A stretch of 60,999 bases of DNA from UBA922 sp964571295 (GCA_964571295.1 CAZNAO010000003.1:1-60999); one strand, 5' to 3'; counted from the stretch's first letter, positions 41,801 to 51,179 are shown. Translations and numbers: made by a program. The notes: generated by a model from the letters alone, not told the origin.

Positions 41801-42748
41801 CTACCATCTTCCCGATGCTCCGCCGCCGCCGGAACTACCACCGCCAAATCCTCCGAACCCGCCGGAACTACCACCTGATCTTCCACCGCCAAATCCTCCA
41901 CTCGTCCACCCCCCACTCTTGGGAGGCCAATCGCTCTTGGCTTTTTTATAATCTTCAGCAGCTTTTTGTCTCAATTTCTGAAATGATGGATGTCGTGAAA
42001 GTGCCCAATCAAGCAACAGTCCAAAACCGATTCCCAACAAAACCCCCAACATCACACTTCCAACCATTGCCCCACCAATTGCCCCAAATCCAGCACCCAC
42101 AAAACCTCCAGCCACAATAGATTTAGAACGGGAAAGGGTAAATATGATCTGGGCCAAGATGGCAAAACCAACAAACCCAACAACGAGAAGAATAAAAATA
42201 GCAGCAACCCACCCACCAATTCCAGTATCACCAGAATATGCAGAAGTTGCGCTATACTCCCCATCGACCGCTACTATAATTGCATCAACTGCCTGCTCGA
42301 TACCTTGACTATACTCATCCTCTCGAAAAGCAGGTACGAGAATATTATTGATGATATCTGCGGATTCAATATCAGTGAGTGCGCCCTCAAGCCCGTACCC
42401 CACTTCAATACGGACTTCCCGCTCACTTGGAGCAACTAACAATAATACTCCGTTATCCTGTTTTGCCTTACCGATCCCCCAATACGAAAATAATCCGGTA
42501 GAATATTCTTCGATGGAATATCCTTCAAGCGAAGGAACCGTCGCAACAGCGATTTCACTGGTGGAAGTTGCTTCAAGCGCCTCGAGGCGCGCAGTAATGC
42601 GCGCCTCGGCAAGGTTGTCAATGATATTCGCTGTATCGACTACAAAACCAGTAACGGGGGGATAGGTTGGTGAGGCGTACACGGACGAAAACCATGCAAG
42701 CGATGCGATGACAAAAAAACCGATGATGAGATGCCAGTATCGCCGCAT
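41801..42748 (-). CDS. TPM-domain membrane protein with Gly/Ser-rich tail
   Basis: The 315-residue protein has a signal peptide (1-25) and a TPM domain (about 30-165: VTGFVVDTANIIDN, DNGVLLLVAPSEREVRIEVGYGLEG, AFREDEYSQGIEQAVDAII). Two membrane segments follow (about 183-205 and 215-247), and the tail is rich in Gly, Ser and Phe (SSGGFGGFGGGSSGG), typical of YgcG-like proteins. TPM proteins are nearly always paired with LemA, as here (11 nt apart). Proposed roles concern envelope or photosystem-like complex assembly. None is proven here. Confidence 0.88.
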   Translation of the reverse strand: MRRYWHLIIGFFVIASLAWFSSVYASPTYPPVTGFVVDTANIIDNLAEARITARLEALEATSTSEIAVATVPSLEGYSIEEYSTGLFSYWGIGKAKQDNGVLLLVAPSEREVRIEVGYGLEGALTDIESADIINNILVPAFREDEYSQGIEQAVDAIIVAVDGEYSATSAYSGDTGIGGWVAAIFILLVVGFVGFAILAQIIFTLSRSKSIVAGGFVGAGFGAIGGAMVGSVMLGVLLGIGFGLLLDWALSRHPSFQKLRQKAAEDYKKAKSDWPPKSGGWTSGGFGGGRSGGSSGGFGGFGGGSSGGGGASGRW

Positions 42749-42759
42749 AGTCTCAAAAT

Positions 42760-43356
42760 TTAATTACCGATATTAAATTCGACTTTCGGGGCAGTTTCAG
42801 CGCCTTGTGCGGCTTCGAACAATTGTCGTTCCTTATCAAATCCGAAAATTGAGACAAAGAATACTCCCGGAATTCCCTTTGCTTTTACATTATAGGTTCT
42901 GACCACTTCATTGTAACGCATACGTTCGGTCGCGATTCGATTTTCAGTCCCTTCAAGAGAAGTCTGAAGTGCCATAAAATTTTCATTTGACTTCAAAACA
43001 GGGTAATTCTCAGCCACAGCCATCAAACGAGTAAGAGCTGAAGAAAGTTCACCCTGAGCTGCTTGAAACTGCTGGAACAATTGTGGATTAGAAAGTACTT
43101 CCTCGGTTACCGTCAATTGTCCGACTTTAGCACGAGCTTCGGCAACACCGGTAAATACCGCCTGTTCCTGCTTTGCCACACCTTGCACGGTCTGGACCAA
43201 ATTTGGAATGAGGTCATAGCGTCGCTGATACTGGTTCTCTACCTGTGCCCACGCGGTCGAAACATCCTCATTAAGCCCGACAAATGAATTATAGGTTCCC
43301 ACAAGCCACATTACGATGACGAGGAGGATTCCTCCTCCGAGTAACAATCCTTTCAT
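42760..43356 (-). CDS. LemA-family membrane protein
   Basis: The 198-residue protein has one N-terminal membrane helix (about 3-22), then the LemA helical domain with the hallmark segments WAQVENQYQRRYDLIPNLV, ENFMALQTSLEGTENRIATE and RYNEVVRTYN. LemA proteins are found throughout CPR genomes and lie next to TPM proteins. Function unknown. The pair is inserted between subunit genes of the citrate-lyase-like enzyme. Confidence 0.92.
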   Translation of the reverse strand: MKGLLLGGGILLVIVMWLVGTYNSFVGLNEDVSTAWAQVENQYQRRYDLIPNLVQTVQGVAKQEQAVFTGVAEARAKVGQLTVTEEVLSNPQLFQQFQAAQGELSSALTRLMAVAENYPVLKSNENFMALQTSLEGTENRIATERMRYNEVVRTYNVKAKGIPGVFFVSIFGFDKERQLFEAAQGAETAPKVEFNIGN

Positions 43357-43447
43357 AAGAGAAAAGATAAAAAATTAAGTGTAATCAAAATGTACTCATA
43401 TACTATACTAAACAAAAGATTTTAGCCAGCACAGAGAACAAAGATGC

Positions 43448-44596
43448 TTAAATACCCACTTCTTCTGCCAGAATACCGGCAGTTTCAGACATGCTGGTTT
43501 CCTTGCCAAAAAATTTGATAGTAAGATGGTTGCGCTTGGCGCATTCACGTAATACTTCCATCCCCTCTTCCTCGAATGGTCCGGAACGGCGCACGACAAT
43601 GGGATAGATTGGTCTAATTTCATCAAACGCGTCTACGATGCCGCTAAAGGTTTCTTTGATATTGGTAAAATTAGCAACCCCTCCTGCGATCCAGAGACCG
43701 CGGAGCCCGGGCTTCGATAATACGACTTTGGTCAGCTCGCGGACTTTCTCCCGTGGTGGGTTACCTGAGTATTCGGTATAATTTGCCGGCTTGAGACCGG
43801 CATTAATAAGTGCATCCATATTCGCAATGCTCGCTCCGCCCCCGGAAAACAAAATGGCGATATCTCCGTCCATTTCAATATATTTCCCCGCAGTTCCCCG
43901 ATAATATCCCTCTCCCGCGTCAATCATTGTTACCTGTTTTTCTCTTTCAGTCGGAAGTCTGCCCATCATTGTGCGTGCTTCATAATTCTTCCATGATTCA
44001 TGACGGTAAAACGCATCGTCATCCAAAGCGACTTTTGCATCAGCCGCAATCCATTTCCCGTCAACTGTTTTTACCAATGGATTTATTTCAATTTGCCGTG
44101 CGTCTTCAGTAAGAAAACAACTCCACAATTCCTGCGCATACGGAATATCGGGAAAATCAAGTTTTTCCTGCCTGATATCAAGTAATTCTTTTCGAATATC
44201 TTTCTCTGCCACCTCTTCGATATCCACTCCGCCCTTGGCGGAATACATCATGATCGGCTGTTTGTACGCACTATCATACACAATTGAGAGATACTGTTCC
44301 TCTGCGATTGCTAATTTTTCTTCAATCCTGATTGCTGCGACATACTGCCCTCGTACCTGCATCTGAAATAGTTCCTCGCACGCACGTGCTACTTCCTCAG
44401 CTGAGGAACAAAATCGTATCGCATTATTTTTTCCTCGCTTCCCTGACAACACTTGTGCTTTTACCACCACCTCAGATAAACCGAGCGTAACAAAAGCTGC
44501 AGCACTATCATCTCCGCGTCTTACGATAACCCCTTTCGGAATTGCGATTCCATGCGTCTGAAATAATTCTTTCCCTTCAAATTCGTAGAGATTCAT
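43448..44596 (-). CDS. SucC-like ATP-grasp subunit of a split ATP-citrate lyase
   Basis: The 382-residue protein starts MNLYEFEGKELF at 44596, 1 nt after the previous stop. The frame from 44635 is not needed. An ATP-grasp domain (1-230, with EINPLVKTVDGKW and AKVALDDDAF) is followed by a ligase domain whose motifs are the ATP-citrate lyase versions: SGGGASIANMDAL, ANYTEYSGNPP, GGVANFTNIKETFSGIVDAF and VVRRSGPFEEEGM. It should activate citrate with ATP and CoA together with the SucD-like subunit. Confidence 0.87.
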   Translation of the reverse strand: MNLYEFEGKELFQTHGIAIPKGVIVRRGDDSAAAFVTLGLSEVVVKAQVLSGKRGKNNAIRFCSSAEEVARACEELFQMQVRGQYVAAIRIEEKLAIAEEQYLSIVYDSAYKQPIMMYSAKGGVDIEEVAEKDIRKELLDIRQEKLDFPDIPYAQELWSCFLTEDARQIEINPLVKTVDGKWIAADAKVALDDDAFYRHESWKNYEARTMMGRLPTEREKQVTMIDAGEGYYRGTAGKYIEMDGDIAILFSGGGASIANMDALINAGLKPANYTEYSGNPPREKVRELTKVVLSKPGLRGLWIAGGVANFTNIKETFSGIVDAFDEIRPIYPIVVRRSGPFEEEGMEVLRECAKRNHLTIKFFGKETSMSETAGILAEEVGI

Positions 44597-44597
44597 A

Positions 44598-45239
44598 TTA
44601 AAAATGTTCCGTATCGGATATAGTGATACGCTCACCCGTTACCGGCTGATCAAATTGTAGCTCGACAGCAGCAAGCGCAAGTGCTCCCTGTGTATACTTC
44701 TGCGTTGCCCCATACTTACTATCACCAACCAATGGATGACCGATATGCGCAAATTGTGAACGGATCTGATGCGATCTTCCGGTCTTAAGTTCAATCTCGA
44801 CTTTGGTAGTACCCCCCTTTTCTTCAAGTACCCGATACGACAATTCGGCTCTCTTTGCGTCCCCGTATGGAGCATCGTATACGGTCACAAAATTCTTCTC
44901 AGTATCTTTGCGTAAATAATTAATCAGAGTGCCTTCTTTTTTTTCTAATACACCTTCTACTAATGCACGATACACTTTTCGAACGGCATGTGTCCGAAAC
45001 TGTTCGCTCAATCGTGCGGCACCTTTACTTGTTTTTCCAAAAATGACAATTCCAGATACTGGCCGGTCAAGACGATGAACGAGCCCGAGAAACACACTGC
45101 CTGGCTTCTGGTATTTCTCTTTCAGATACGCCTTTACCAAGTCCATAAGAGAAACATCTCCGGTCCGGTCTTCCTGTACCGGAACACCGGAATCCTTATA
45201 CACGGCGATAACATGATTGTCTTCGTAAAGAACCTTCAT
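44598..45239 (-). CDS. RluA-family pseudouridine synthase without S4 domain
   Basis: From the ATG at 45239 the protein is 213 residues: MKVLYEDNHVIAVYKDSGVPVQ, the catalytic HRLDRPVSGIVIFGKT, and the late HQIRSQFAHIGHPLVGDSKYG block. It lacks the S4 domain of the RluD-type protein at 36 kb and resembles RluA/RluC catalytic cores. The start lies 1 nt after the stop of the methyltransferase gene, so both may modify rRNA from one transcript. The longer frame from 45326 is unlikely. Confidence 0.9.
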   Translation of the reverse strand: MKVLYEDNHVIAVYKDSGVPVQEDRTGDVSLMDLVKAYLKEKYQKPGSVFLGLVHRLDRPVSGIVIFGKTSKGAARLSEQFRTHAVRKVYRALVEGVLEKKEGTLINYLRKDTEKNFVTVYDAPYGDAKRAELSYRVLEEKGGTTKVEIELKTGRSHQIRSQFAHIGHPLVGDSKYGATQKYTQGALALAAVELQFDQPVTGERITISDTEHF

Positions 45240-45240
45240 A

Positions 45241-46083
45241 CTAGACTGCACTCCACCGTGCAAAAATTCCGCACGGCAACAATCTCCCTGAACCCGACTC
45301 CTCAATAGCCAACTCGCCTTTTTCAAAAACCCCTCCGTTATCTCTAAACAATTCTTTCAAATTATTCTCATATGCGATTGAGGAATATCCCGACGCATAT
45401 CCGTTGATCAGAAAAAACAATGGTTTGTCTGACAAAATCTGAGAACACAGGCGCAACAATTCAGGTAAATCATCTTCGATCTTCCACAATTCTTTCTTGG
45501 GCCCGTGTCCAAAAGCCGGCGGGTCAAGAAGAATTCCGTCATACGTATTACCTCGTTTGATTTCACGCTTCACAAATGTACGAGCATCATCGAGAATCCA
45601 TCTGATAGGCTTATCTTCCAATCCTGACGCTTTGGCATTATCTTTGCCCCACTGAATCGCGACTTTTGACCCGTCCACGTGTACAACCGACGCTCCTGCC
45701 TTGGCGCACGCAAGACTGGCACCGCCCGTATACCCAAAAAGATTCAATACAGTAGCCGGTGTTTTTCGTGTGCTAATTTTCTCTCGCATCCAGCCCCAAT
45801 TGGCCGACTGTTCCTGAAACAATCCCGTATGCTTGAACGCCGTCGGGCGGATCCACATGGTTAATCCACTAAATTCAATTTTCCATCGCTCAGGTATTCC
45901 TTTTTTCAGCACCCAATCGCCCTTTTTACCCTCGCGATTAAACGACGCATGAGCGGCATTCCACTCCGTAGGTGATAAACGTTTATGCCACAGTGCTTGC
46001 GGATCCGGACGACGAANNNNNNNNNNGTCGAGAAGTTCATATCCTTCCGATGATTTGGTAATTGCAAGTGTAATATCTGACAT
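45241..46083 (-). CDS. class I SAM-dependent rRNA methyltransferase (RlmI/RlmL-like catalytic domain)
   Basis: The 280-residue protein has the SAM-binding motif NLFGYTGGASLACAKAGASVVHVDGSK (starts near residue 114) and the catalytic LLDPPAFGHGPKKE loop, typical of the RlmI/RlmK group that methylates cytosine or guanine in 23S rRNA. A 10-nt run of N (46017-46026) hides about four residues near the N-terminus, so the frame there rests on the gap length being right. It is cotranscribed with the RluA-family gene. Confidence 0.85.
   Translation of the reverse strand: MSDITLAITKSSEGYELLDXXXXRRPDPQALWHKRLSPTEWNAAHASFNREGKKGDWVLKKGIPERWKIEFSGLTMWIRPTAFKHTGLFQEQSANWGWMREKISTRKTPATVLNLFGYTGGASLACAKAGASVVHVDGSKVAIQWGKDNAKASGLEDKPIRWILDDARTFVKREIKRGNTYDGILLDPPAFGHGPKKELWKIEDDLPELLRLCSQILSDKPLFFLINGYASGYSSIAYENNLKELFRDNGGVFEKGELAIEESGSGRLLPCGIFARWSAV
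46017..46026. other. 10-nt run of unknown bases inside the methyltransferase gene
   Basis: The frame before and after the gap is the same only if the length of 10 is exact. Confidence 0.95.
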
Positions 46084-46091
46084 AGTATAGA

Positions 46092-46436
46092 TTAATCCAA
46101 ATTCATTCTAAATTCGTACCCAAATCTTTCAAATCCCTTACGAACGTACCACGCATGCACGGTTTCTCGTGAGAATCGGGAGGTACCGATTATTTTATAA
46201 CATCCATGTTCTTTTGCAACAGCGATCGCGGCTTCAAGTAATACAGTACCTGTTCCTTGTCCTCGTTCGCTTTCGGATACGAATAAATCTTCAAGCAGTG
46301 CGTATGGTTTCTGCCGTGCTTCATGTGGAATGAAATACACAAACACATGGCCGATCTCAATTCCCTGATCACGGGTAGCTGAGATACGGATACCAGAAGC
46401 AGTCACATCAATCTGGGTGAGAGAATGGTCTGACAT
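46092..46436 (-). CDS. GNAT-family N-acetyltransferase
   Basis: The 114-residue protein has the acetyl-CoA binding motif A as LFVSESERGQGTGTVLLEAAIAVAKEHGC (about 48-76) and the C-terminal strand-helix AWYVRKGFERFGYEFRM. At 114 residues it is a minimal GNAT. Substrate unknown. It lies 2 nt downstream of the YvcK gene. Confidence 0.87.
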   Translation of the reverse strand: MSDHSLTQIDVTASGIRISATRDQGIEIGHVFVYFIPHEARQKPYALLEDLFVSESERGQGTGTVLLEAAIAVAKEHGCYKIIGTSRFSRETVHAWYVRKGFERFGYEFRMNLD

Positions 46437-46438
46437 AG

Positions 46439-47398
46439 TTACTGTTTCTGAATATATTCGTGAATAAGTCCGCCGAGCTGTATGGGATCAAGTCCACCCT
46501 CGACAAATTCAAACGGTGCGGCAATAACCGGAACATCAATGTTATCGTGATCAATCAAAATTTTCTCCCACTGCTTGCTTCGATAATACACTTCTCGAGG
46601 GGAATCGAGTTCTGCTGTATTCGAAATAACCACATCAACCTTTCGGGAGATATACTGGTGTAATGCCGCGACCGTCTCGCTTGTTGATACTGGTCCGGTT
46701 TCACCGATTGATTCGATCGCATTCCCTGATACAAAGATAATTTTTGCCTGTGACTCAGTGATTGCTTCGGATATTCCATTCGGAAGTAGGGTCGCGATAA
46801 TACTGGTATATAGACTTCCCGGCCCGATAATAATGATGTCCGCTTCCCGAATTTCTCTGAATGCACGCTCATACCCACGCACGTCAGGTTCAAGCCATGC
46901 ACGAGTAATGGTTACAGAACGATCATAGGTCGGCCGGTCGATCTTGTGTTCACCTTTCACAACCGAGCCATTCGTCAATTCGACGCAGAGATCGCTCGGC
47001 ACAAGCGTCACCGGAAATACCGGACCGATCACATCGACCGCCTGTGCAAGTGCACGGATTGCATCCACAACACCACCATTATATTTTTCAACCAAAGCAA
47101 GAAAAAGATGTCCGATTCCAAATCCCTGCAATTTTCCATGTTCAGAATAACGGGTATCGTAAAAAATACGCTTCAAAAGATCATAATCGTAGCGACTCAT
47201 CGCAAGAATTGCACGCAAAATATCTCCAGGTGGCAACACTCCTAACTCCTGCCGTAATCTCCCGCTTGAGCTTCCCGAATCGCTCATCGCAATCACTGCG
47301 GAAATCGAATAATATTCAGGATATGATTTCACCGCACGGATGGAAATCGATCCACCGTTCCCTCCGCCAAGAATTACTACTTTTTTCTTTTGATCCAT
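46439..47398 (-). CDS. YvcK/GlmR-family UDP-GlcNAc-binding protein (gluconeogenesis factor)
   Basis: The protein begins VVILGGGNGGSISIRAVKSY, the CofD/YvcK nucleotide-binding start. Further blocks are SDSGSSSGRLRQELGVLPPGD, FGIGHLFLALVE and IIIGPGSLYTSIIATLLPNGI. In Bacillus, YvcK binds UDP-GlcNAc and activates GlmS. Here it sits in one run with a glmS gene and a GlmU-like gene, which supports that role. The ATG at 47398 follows the HAD stop by 1 nt; the ATG at 47407 is an alternative. Confidence 0.9.
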   Translation of the reverse strand: MDQKKKVVILGGGNGGSISIRAVKSYPEYYSISAVIAMSDSGSSSGRLRQELGVLPPGDILRAILAMSRYDYDLLKRIFYDTRYSEHGKLQGFGIGHLFLALVEKYNGGVVDAIRALAQAVDVIGPVFPVTLVPSDLCVELTNGSVVKGEHKIDRPTYDRSVTITRAWLEPDVRGYERAFREIREADIIIIGPGSLYTSIIATLLPNGISEAITESQAKIIFVSGNAIESIGETGPVSTSETVAALHQYISRKVDVVISNTAELDSPREVYYRSKQWEKILIDHDNIDVPVIAAPFEFVEGGLDPIQLGGLIHEYIQKQ

Positions 47399-47399
47399 A

Positions 47400-47837
47400 T
47401 TATCCAAACAAGAGGTTATCGAGTTCTTTTGATTCTAAATTTTTGCATTCAAGCAAGGCGTGGTTACTTTTTTCTCCCCGCACCACTATCACATCCATCC
47501 CGGCCCGATGTGCTCCTTCTGCTCCCGATTCAGAATCTTCAATAACCAGGCATGTCTCGATCGTGCACCCGAGTTTTTCTGCTGCAGTGATAAATAAATC
47601 GGGCGCCGGTTTACCGCTATATGCCACCTGATCAATACCTACAATAGTGTCAAAATAATGGAGCAGCTGATTCTTTTCTAATCTTTCGATGATCGATCGC
47701 GTCGAGGTATTTGACGCAATTCCCAATTTTATTCCTGTCTCCGTCAGTTTATGGATCAATATCCGTGCATCATCATACGCATTGTTCCCATCAACCAGAG
47801 TACCTTCAAAATCAAAAATAACTGCAGTATATTTCAT
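47400..47837 (-). CDS. HAD-family hydrolase with DFE nucleophile motif
   Basis: The 145-residue protein has HAD motifs I (VIFDFEGTLVDG), II (GIASNTSTRS), III (KPAPDLF) and IV (VIEDSESGAEGA). Motif I reads DxE where phosphatases have DxD, so the general acid is Glu. The cap domain is reduced to a short helix pair. It is encoded between YvcK and GlmS and might dephosphorylate a sugar phosphate of the amino-sugar route; that link is inference. Confidence 0.82.
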   Translation of the reverse strand: MKYTAVIFDFEGTLVDGNNAYDDARILIHKLTETGIKLGIASNTSTRSIIERLEKNQLLHYFDTIVGIDQVAYSGKPAPDLFITAAEKLGCTIETCLVIEDSESGAEGAHRAGMDVIVVRGEKSNHALLECKNLESKELDNLLFG

Positions 47838-47838
47838 A

Positions 47839-49707
47839 TTATTCTACCGTCACGCTCTTCGCCAAATTTCTCGGGCGGTCAACATCTCTTCCCAATGCGA
47901 CCGCAATCTCATATGCAAATAATTGCAAGGGGATCGTAGTGATAAGCGGTTGCAGTAATTCCATGGTTTCAGGAACATAGATTACGTCGTCAGCAAGTAA
48001 TTTCGCCGATTCGTCTCCTTCGGTTGCGATAAGAAGAAGTCTCGCTCCGCGAGCTCGGACCTCTTCGACATTGCTTCGCATTTTTTCATACAGTTGGTCC
48101 TTGGTCATAATGGCAACTACAGGAAAATCAGGACTCAGAAGTGCGATAGGTCCGTGCTTCATCTCTCCTCCGGGATATCCTTCGCTATGAATATATGCAA
48201 TTTCTTTGAGTTTAAGCGAGCCTTCAAGAGCAATCGGATAATTGATGCCCCGTCCCAAAAAATACATATTGGTATAGTCTTGGTACGATTTCGCAATCTT
48301 CGCAATATGGTCTCGCTGTTCCAGTACCTCACGCATTTTTCGTGGAATATCAAGCAATGCCGTGAGTATCCGTTGTCCGGTCGCAGGCGACAATCGTTTC
48401 AATCGTCCGAACTGCAACGCATAGAGGGTCAGAATGGCAACCATATTGGTATACGCCTTGGTCGAGGCTACTGCCAACTCAGGGCCTGCATGAATATAGG
48501 TGCCACCTTCGGTTTCCCGGGCTATCGTCGAACCGACCACATTCACGATACCGCGGACATACGCCCCTTTTCGCTTCGCTTCGCGAAGCGCTGCAAGCGT
48601 ATCTGCGGTTTCTCCGGATTGTGAGATACCAAACACCAATGTTTCAGAATCAATAATCGGGTCGCGATAGCGGAATTCACTTGCGACATCCACTTCGGTC
48701 GGAATCCCGGCCAGACGCTCAAACGCATATTTTCCAGCCATACCCGCATACGACGCGGTACCACAAGCGATCAGGATAATCCGCTTAATACTTCTCATTT
48801 CTTTATCAGTCATATTAAGCCCGCCCAATCGTGCAGTACCCTCGGAAAGATCATATCGTCCACGGATCGCATCTTCAAAAACGGTTGGTTGGTCAAAGAT
48901 CTCCTTGATCATGAAATGAGGGAAACCTTGTGTCTGAGCTTCTTCTTCACTCCATTCGACCGTCGTTACAGCTTTGTCAACGGGCGTATGCATGCGGGAA
49001 AACGTCTCAAACGAATCACAACTGATCGCCGCGACCTCACCATCGTCAAGAAATACCATTTCCGTGGTATAGGGGAGAAGCGGCGTCGCGTCACTGGCGA
49101 TAAAATGTTCATGGTCACCGATACCGATAACCAGAGGACTTCCCATACGGGCGGCAACAATCAGATCCGGATGGTCCGCGTGTACCGCGACCAACCCATA
49201 CGTTCCCCGAACCCGTACAAGTGCCTCCTCGACCGCACGGAGCAGATCACCTGCGTATACCGAACCGATGAGATGAGCCAATACTTCGGTATCCGTCTCA
49301 GAAGTAAATTCTACCCCCGTCTTCTCAAGCTCGTTTTTTAGTTCCCGATAATTCTCAATGATTCCATTATGACATATCGCGAGATTCCCGCTCAAAGAAA
49401 CATGCGGATGGGCATTTGCTTCAGTGACGCCGCCATGAGTCGCCCATCGTGTGTGGGCAATTCCAATCGTTCCCGCAATCTCCTGATCCTTCAATTTTTG
49501 AGCAAGCGCATCAATCTTACCCACTGATCGAATCCGTGCAAGTGAAACATGACCACCATTCTCGTTTTCAACTGTGGATTTTGAACCTTGGGTTTGTAGG
49601 ACTGCGAGTCCTGCACTGTCATATCCTCGATATTCAAGCCGGCGAAGTCCTTGCACGAGGATTGGCATCGCCTCTTTTCTCCCGATATAGCCAATAATGC
49701 CGCACAT
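47839..49707 (-). CDS. glmS: glutamine-fructose-6-phosphate aminotransferase (isomerizing)
   Basis: The 622-residue enzyme makes glucosamine-6-phosphate. Cys2 after the initiator Met (MCGIIGYIG) is the glutaminase nucleophile. The amidotransferase domain (1-240) has HTRWATHGGVTEANAHPH. Two SIS domains follow, with GTASYAGMAGKYAFE, ISQSGETADTLAAL and the C-terminal PRNLAKSVTVE. It is the committed step towards UDP-GlcNAc, flanked by genes for a uridylyltransferase and YvcK. Confidence 0.96.
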   Translation of the reverse strand: MCGIIGYIGRKEAMPILVQGLRRLEYRGYDSAGLAVLQTQGSKSTVENENGGHVSLARIRSVGKIDALAQKLKDQEIAGTIGIAHTRWATHGGVTEANAHPHVSLSGNLAICHNGIIENYRELKNELEKTGVEFTSETDTEVLAHLIGSVYAGDLLRAVEEALVRVRGTYGLVAVHADHPDLIVAARMGSPLVIGIGDHEHFIASDATPLLPYTTEMVFLDDGEVAAISCDSFETFSRMHTPVDKAVTTVEWSEEEAQTQGFPHFMIKEIFDQPTVFEDAIRGRYDLSEGTARLGGLNMTDKEMRSIKRIILIACGTASYAGMAGKYAFERLAGIPTEVDVASEFRYRDPIIDSETLVFGISQSGETADTLAALREAKRKGAYVRGIVNVVGSTIARETEGGTYIHAGPELAVASTKAYTNMVAILTLYALQFGRLKRLSPATGQRILTALLDIPRKMREVLEQRDHIAKIAKSYQDYTNMYFLGRGINYPIALEGSLKLKEIAYIHSEGYPGGEMKHGPIALLSPDFPVVAIMTKDQLYEKMRSNVEEVRARGARLLLIATEGDESAKLLADDVIYVPETMELLQPLITTIPLQLFAYEIAVALGRDVDRPRNLAKSVTVE

Positions 49708-49718
49708 AGACCAAAAAA

Positions 49719-50486
49719 TTATGTAATATGTTTTGCAATTTCCAAATCCTCAGCTGTATTGATTCCGACCGCTTCTTTGGGTTCGATTGAAACTGAAGAA
49801 ATTTTCCTTCCCTCGGAAATCGCGTGTGAAACCAGATCAGTAAGATAATACTCGTGTTGTGAGTTATGATTTTCAAGCCGTTTCAGACTTTCCCACAACC
49901 ATGAAGCGTTAAAACAAAAAAATGAGGGGTTGAGTTCCAAAATTCCAAGCTCGGCTTCGGTTGCGTCTTTTCTCTCCACGATACGTGTGATATGTCCGCT
50001 CCCAGAATCACGTATGATTCGCCCGAAATTATAAAATGGCTGATAAACACCTTTGAAATGAGGAACCATAAATGTCATGAGGGTGATCGCATTATCACGC
50101 TCAACATGTCGAATGATCAGACGCTCGATCGATGCGGTCGATACAAAGGGCATATCTCCGTACAAAACCACCACATGGTCTACCACTCCCATAAGCAGAG
50201 TCTCTGCCACGGAGACCGCGTGCCCGGTACCGAGCTGCTCTTCCTGGACCACATACTCCGCACGATTACCGAGATAGTCCTGCACCAGAGTGTGTTGTTT
50301 TGAAACAACAATCACAGGTTTATGAGAAAGTTCGAGACCCTCCACATGTTCAACTACATACTCGACAAGTGGTTTATGATTCAGTTCATGCATGACTTTG
50401 GGTAACGTGCTGTTCATTCGTTTTCCCGCCCCTGCTGCAAGAATTACCACTCCGATTTTATTTCTGGTAGGTAATGATATAGTCAT
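49719..50486 (-). CDS. GlmU-like nucleotidyltransferase (UDP-GlcNAc pyrophosphorylase domain only)
   Basis: The 255-residue protein has the GlmU N-terminal domain: VVILAAGAGKRMNSTLPKVMHEL, EEQLGTGHAVSVAE, VVVLYGDMPFVS and EYYLTDLVSHAISEG. The left-handed beta-helix acetyltransferase domain of bifunctional GlmU is absent, so acetylation must come from another protein. It lies 11 nt upstream of glmS and overlaps the upstream HAD gene by 29 nt. Confidence 0.9.
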   Translation of the reverse strand: MTISLPTRNKIGVVILAAGAGKRMNSTLPKVMHELNHKPLVEYVVEHVEGLELSHKPVIVVSKQHTLVQDYLGNRAEYVVQEEQLGTGHAVSVAETLLMGVVDHVVVLYGDMPFVSTASIERLIIRHVERDNAITLMTFMVPHFKGVYQPFYNFGRIIRDSGSGHITRIVERKDATEAELGILELNPSFFCFNASWLWESLKRLENHNSQHEYYLTDLVSHAISEGRKISSVSIEPKEAVGINTAEDLEIAKHIT

Positions 50487-51096
50487 AAATTTCAGTCAAC
50501 GTATTAAAATATGGTAAATTACTCTGCACATACTCACTTTCATCAATCGAATCTGATTTCTTAAGCACAGCACGCATTCGAGGAAATCGTGCGCTAACCC
50601 GTAACGTCTCTTCAACCTTATCGTTGATAAACCACAAATCTTCCTCTCGTTCACCTACACTGATCAATTCCTGAAGCACATGCTCTTTGTTATCCGAAAC
50701 CATGAATACCCGGTCGAAATAATCATGAATCCCACTGCCCTTGACTTTCAGTTCCTGCATGGACGGGTCTCCAAGACTGAGAAGCACTACTGGCTTTCTC
50801 ATCGACTTCAATGAATGGACAAAATCCACCGTATCAGGAAACAGAAAATCTCGCAATGCGTCCCCGGTTGTTGCTTCAAGTGCTTCGAGCACACGGTCAT
50901 GATCATATCCACGCAAGGAAAGAAAATCAGCGTGTATATGATTAGAATACGAGGCAAGCCCGTTATGCTGATATGCCTCCCGATACGTTTCATGTATATC
51001 TTTCAGAGAGACGGCTGCTTGCACGAGAGAGTGTACTCGGGCTTGTTTGAAGCCATGTGTATGAAACAACGTATCATCAAAATCAATGATAAACAT
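50458..51096 (-). CDS. HAD-superfamily hydrolase-like protein
   Basis: The 212-residue protein starts MFIIDFDDTLFHTHGFKQ, a complete DxD motif I. A helical cap (about 15-95), motif II VLLSLGDPS, and motif IV in WFINDKVEETLRV follow. It belongs to the group of HAD proteins with unknown substrate that is common in Patescibacteria. First gene of the amino-sugar run, directly overlapping the uridylyltransferase gene. Confidence 0.8.
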   Translation of the reverse strand: MFIIDFDDTLFHTHGFKQARVHSLVQAAVSLKDIHETYREAYQHNGLASYSNHIHADFLSLRGYDHDRVLEALEATTGDALRDFLFPDTVDFVHSLKSMRKPVVLLSLGDPSMQELKVKGSGIHDYFDRVFMVSDNKEHVLQELISVGEREEDLWFINDKVEETLRVSARFPRMRAVLKKSDSIDESEYVQSNLPYFNTLTEIYDYIITYQK

Positions 51097-51151
51097 ATAA
51101 AGCTAATCAGTGATATGTAATACACATACTATCATAGGCCATAATTTTATC

Positions 51152-51179
51152 AAAAAACAGCTTAATCTAGCTGTTTTTT
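51152..51179 (-). terminator. terminator of the aldolase gene
   Basis: AAAAAACAGCT and AGCTGTTTTTT pair around a 6-nt loop, 23 nt after the gene. Confidence 0.85.
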
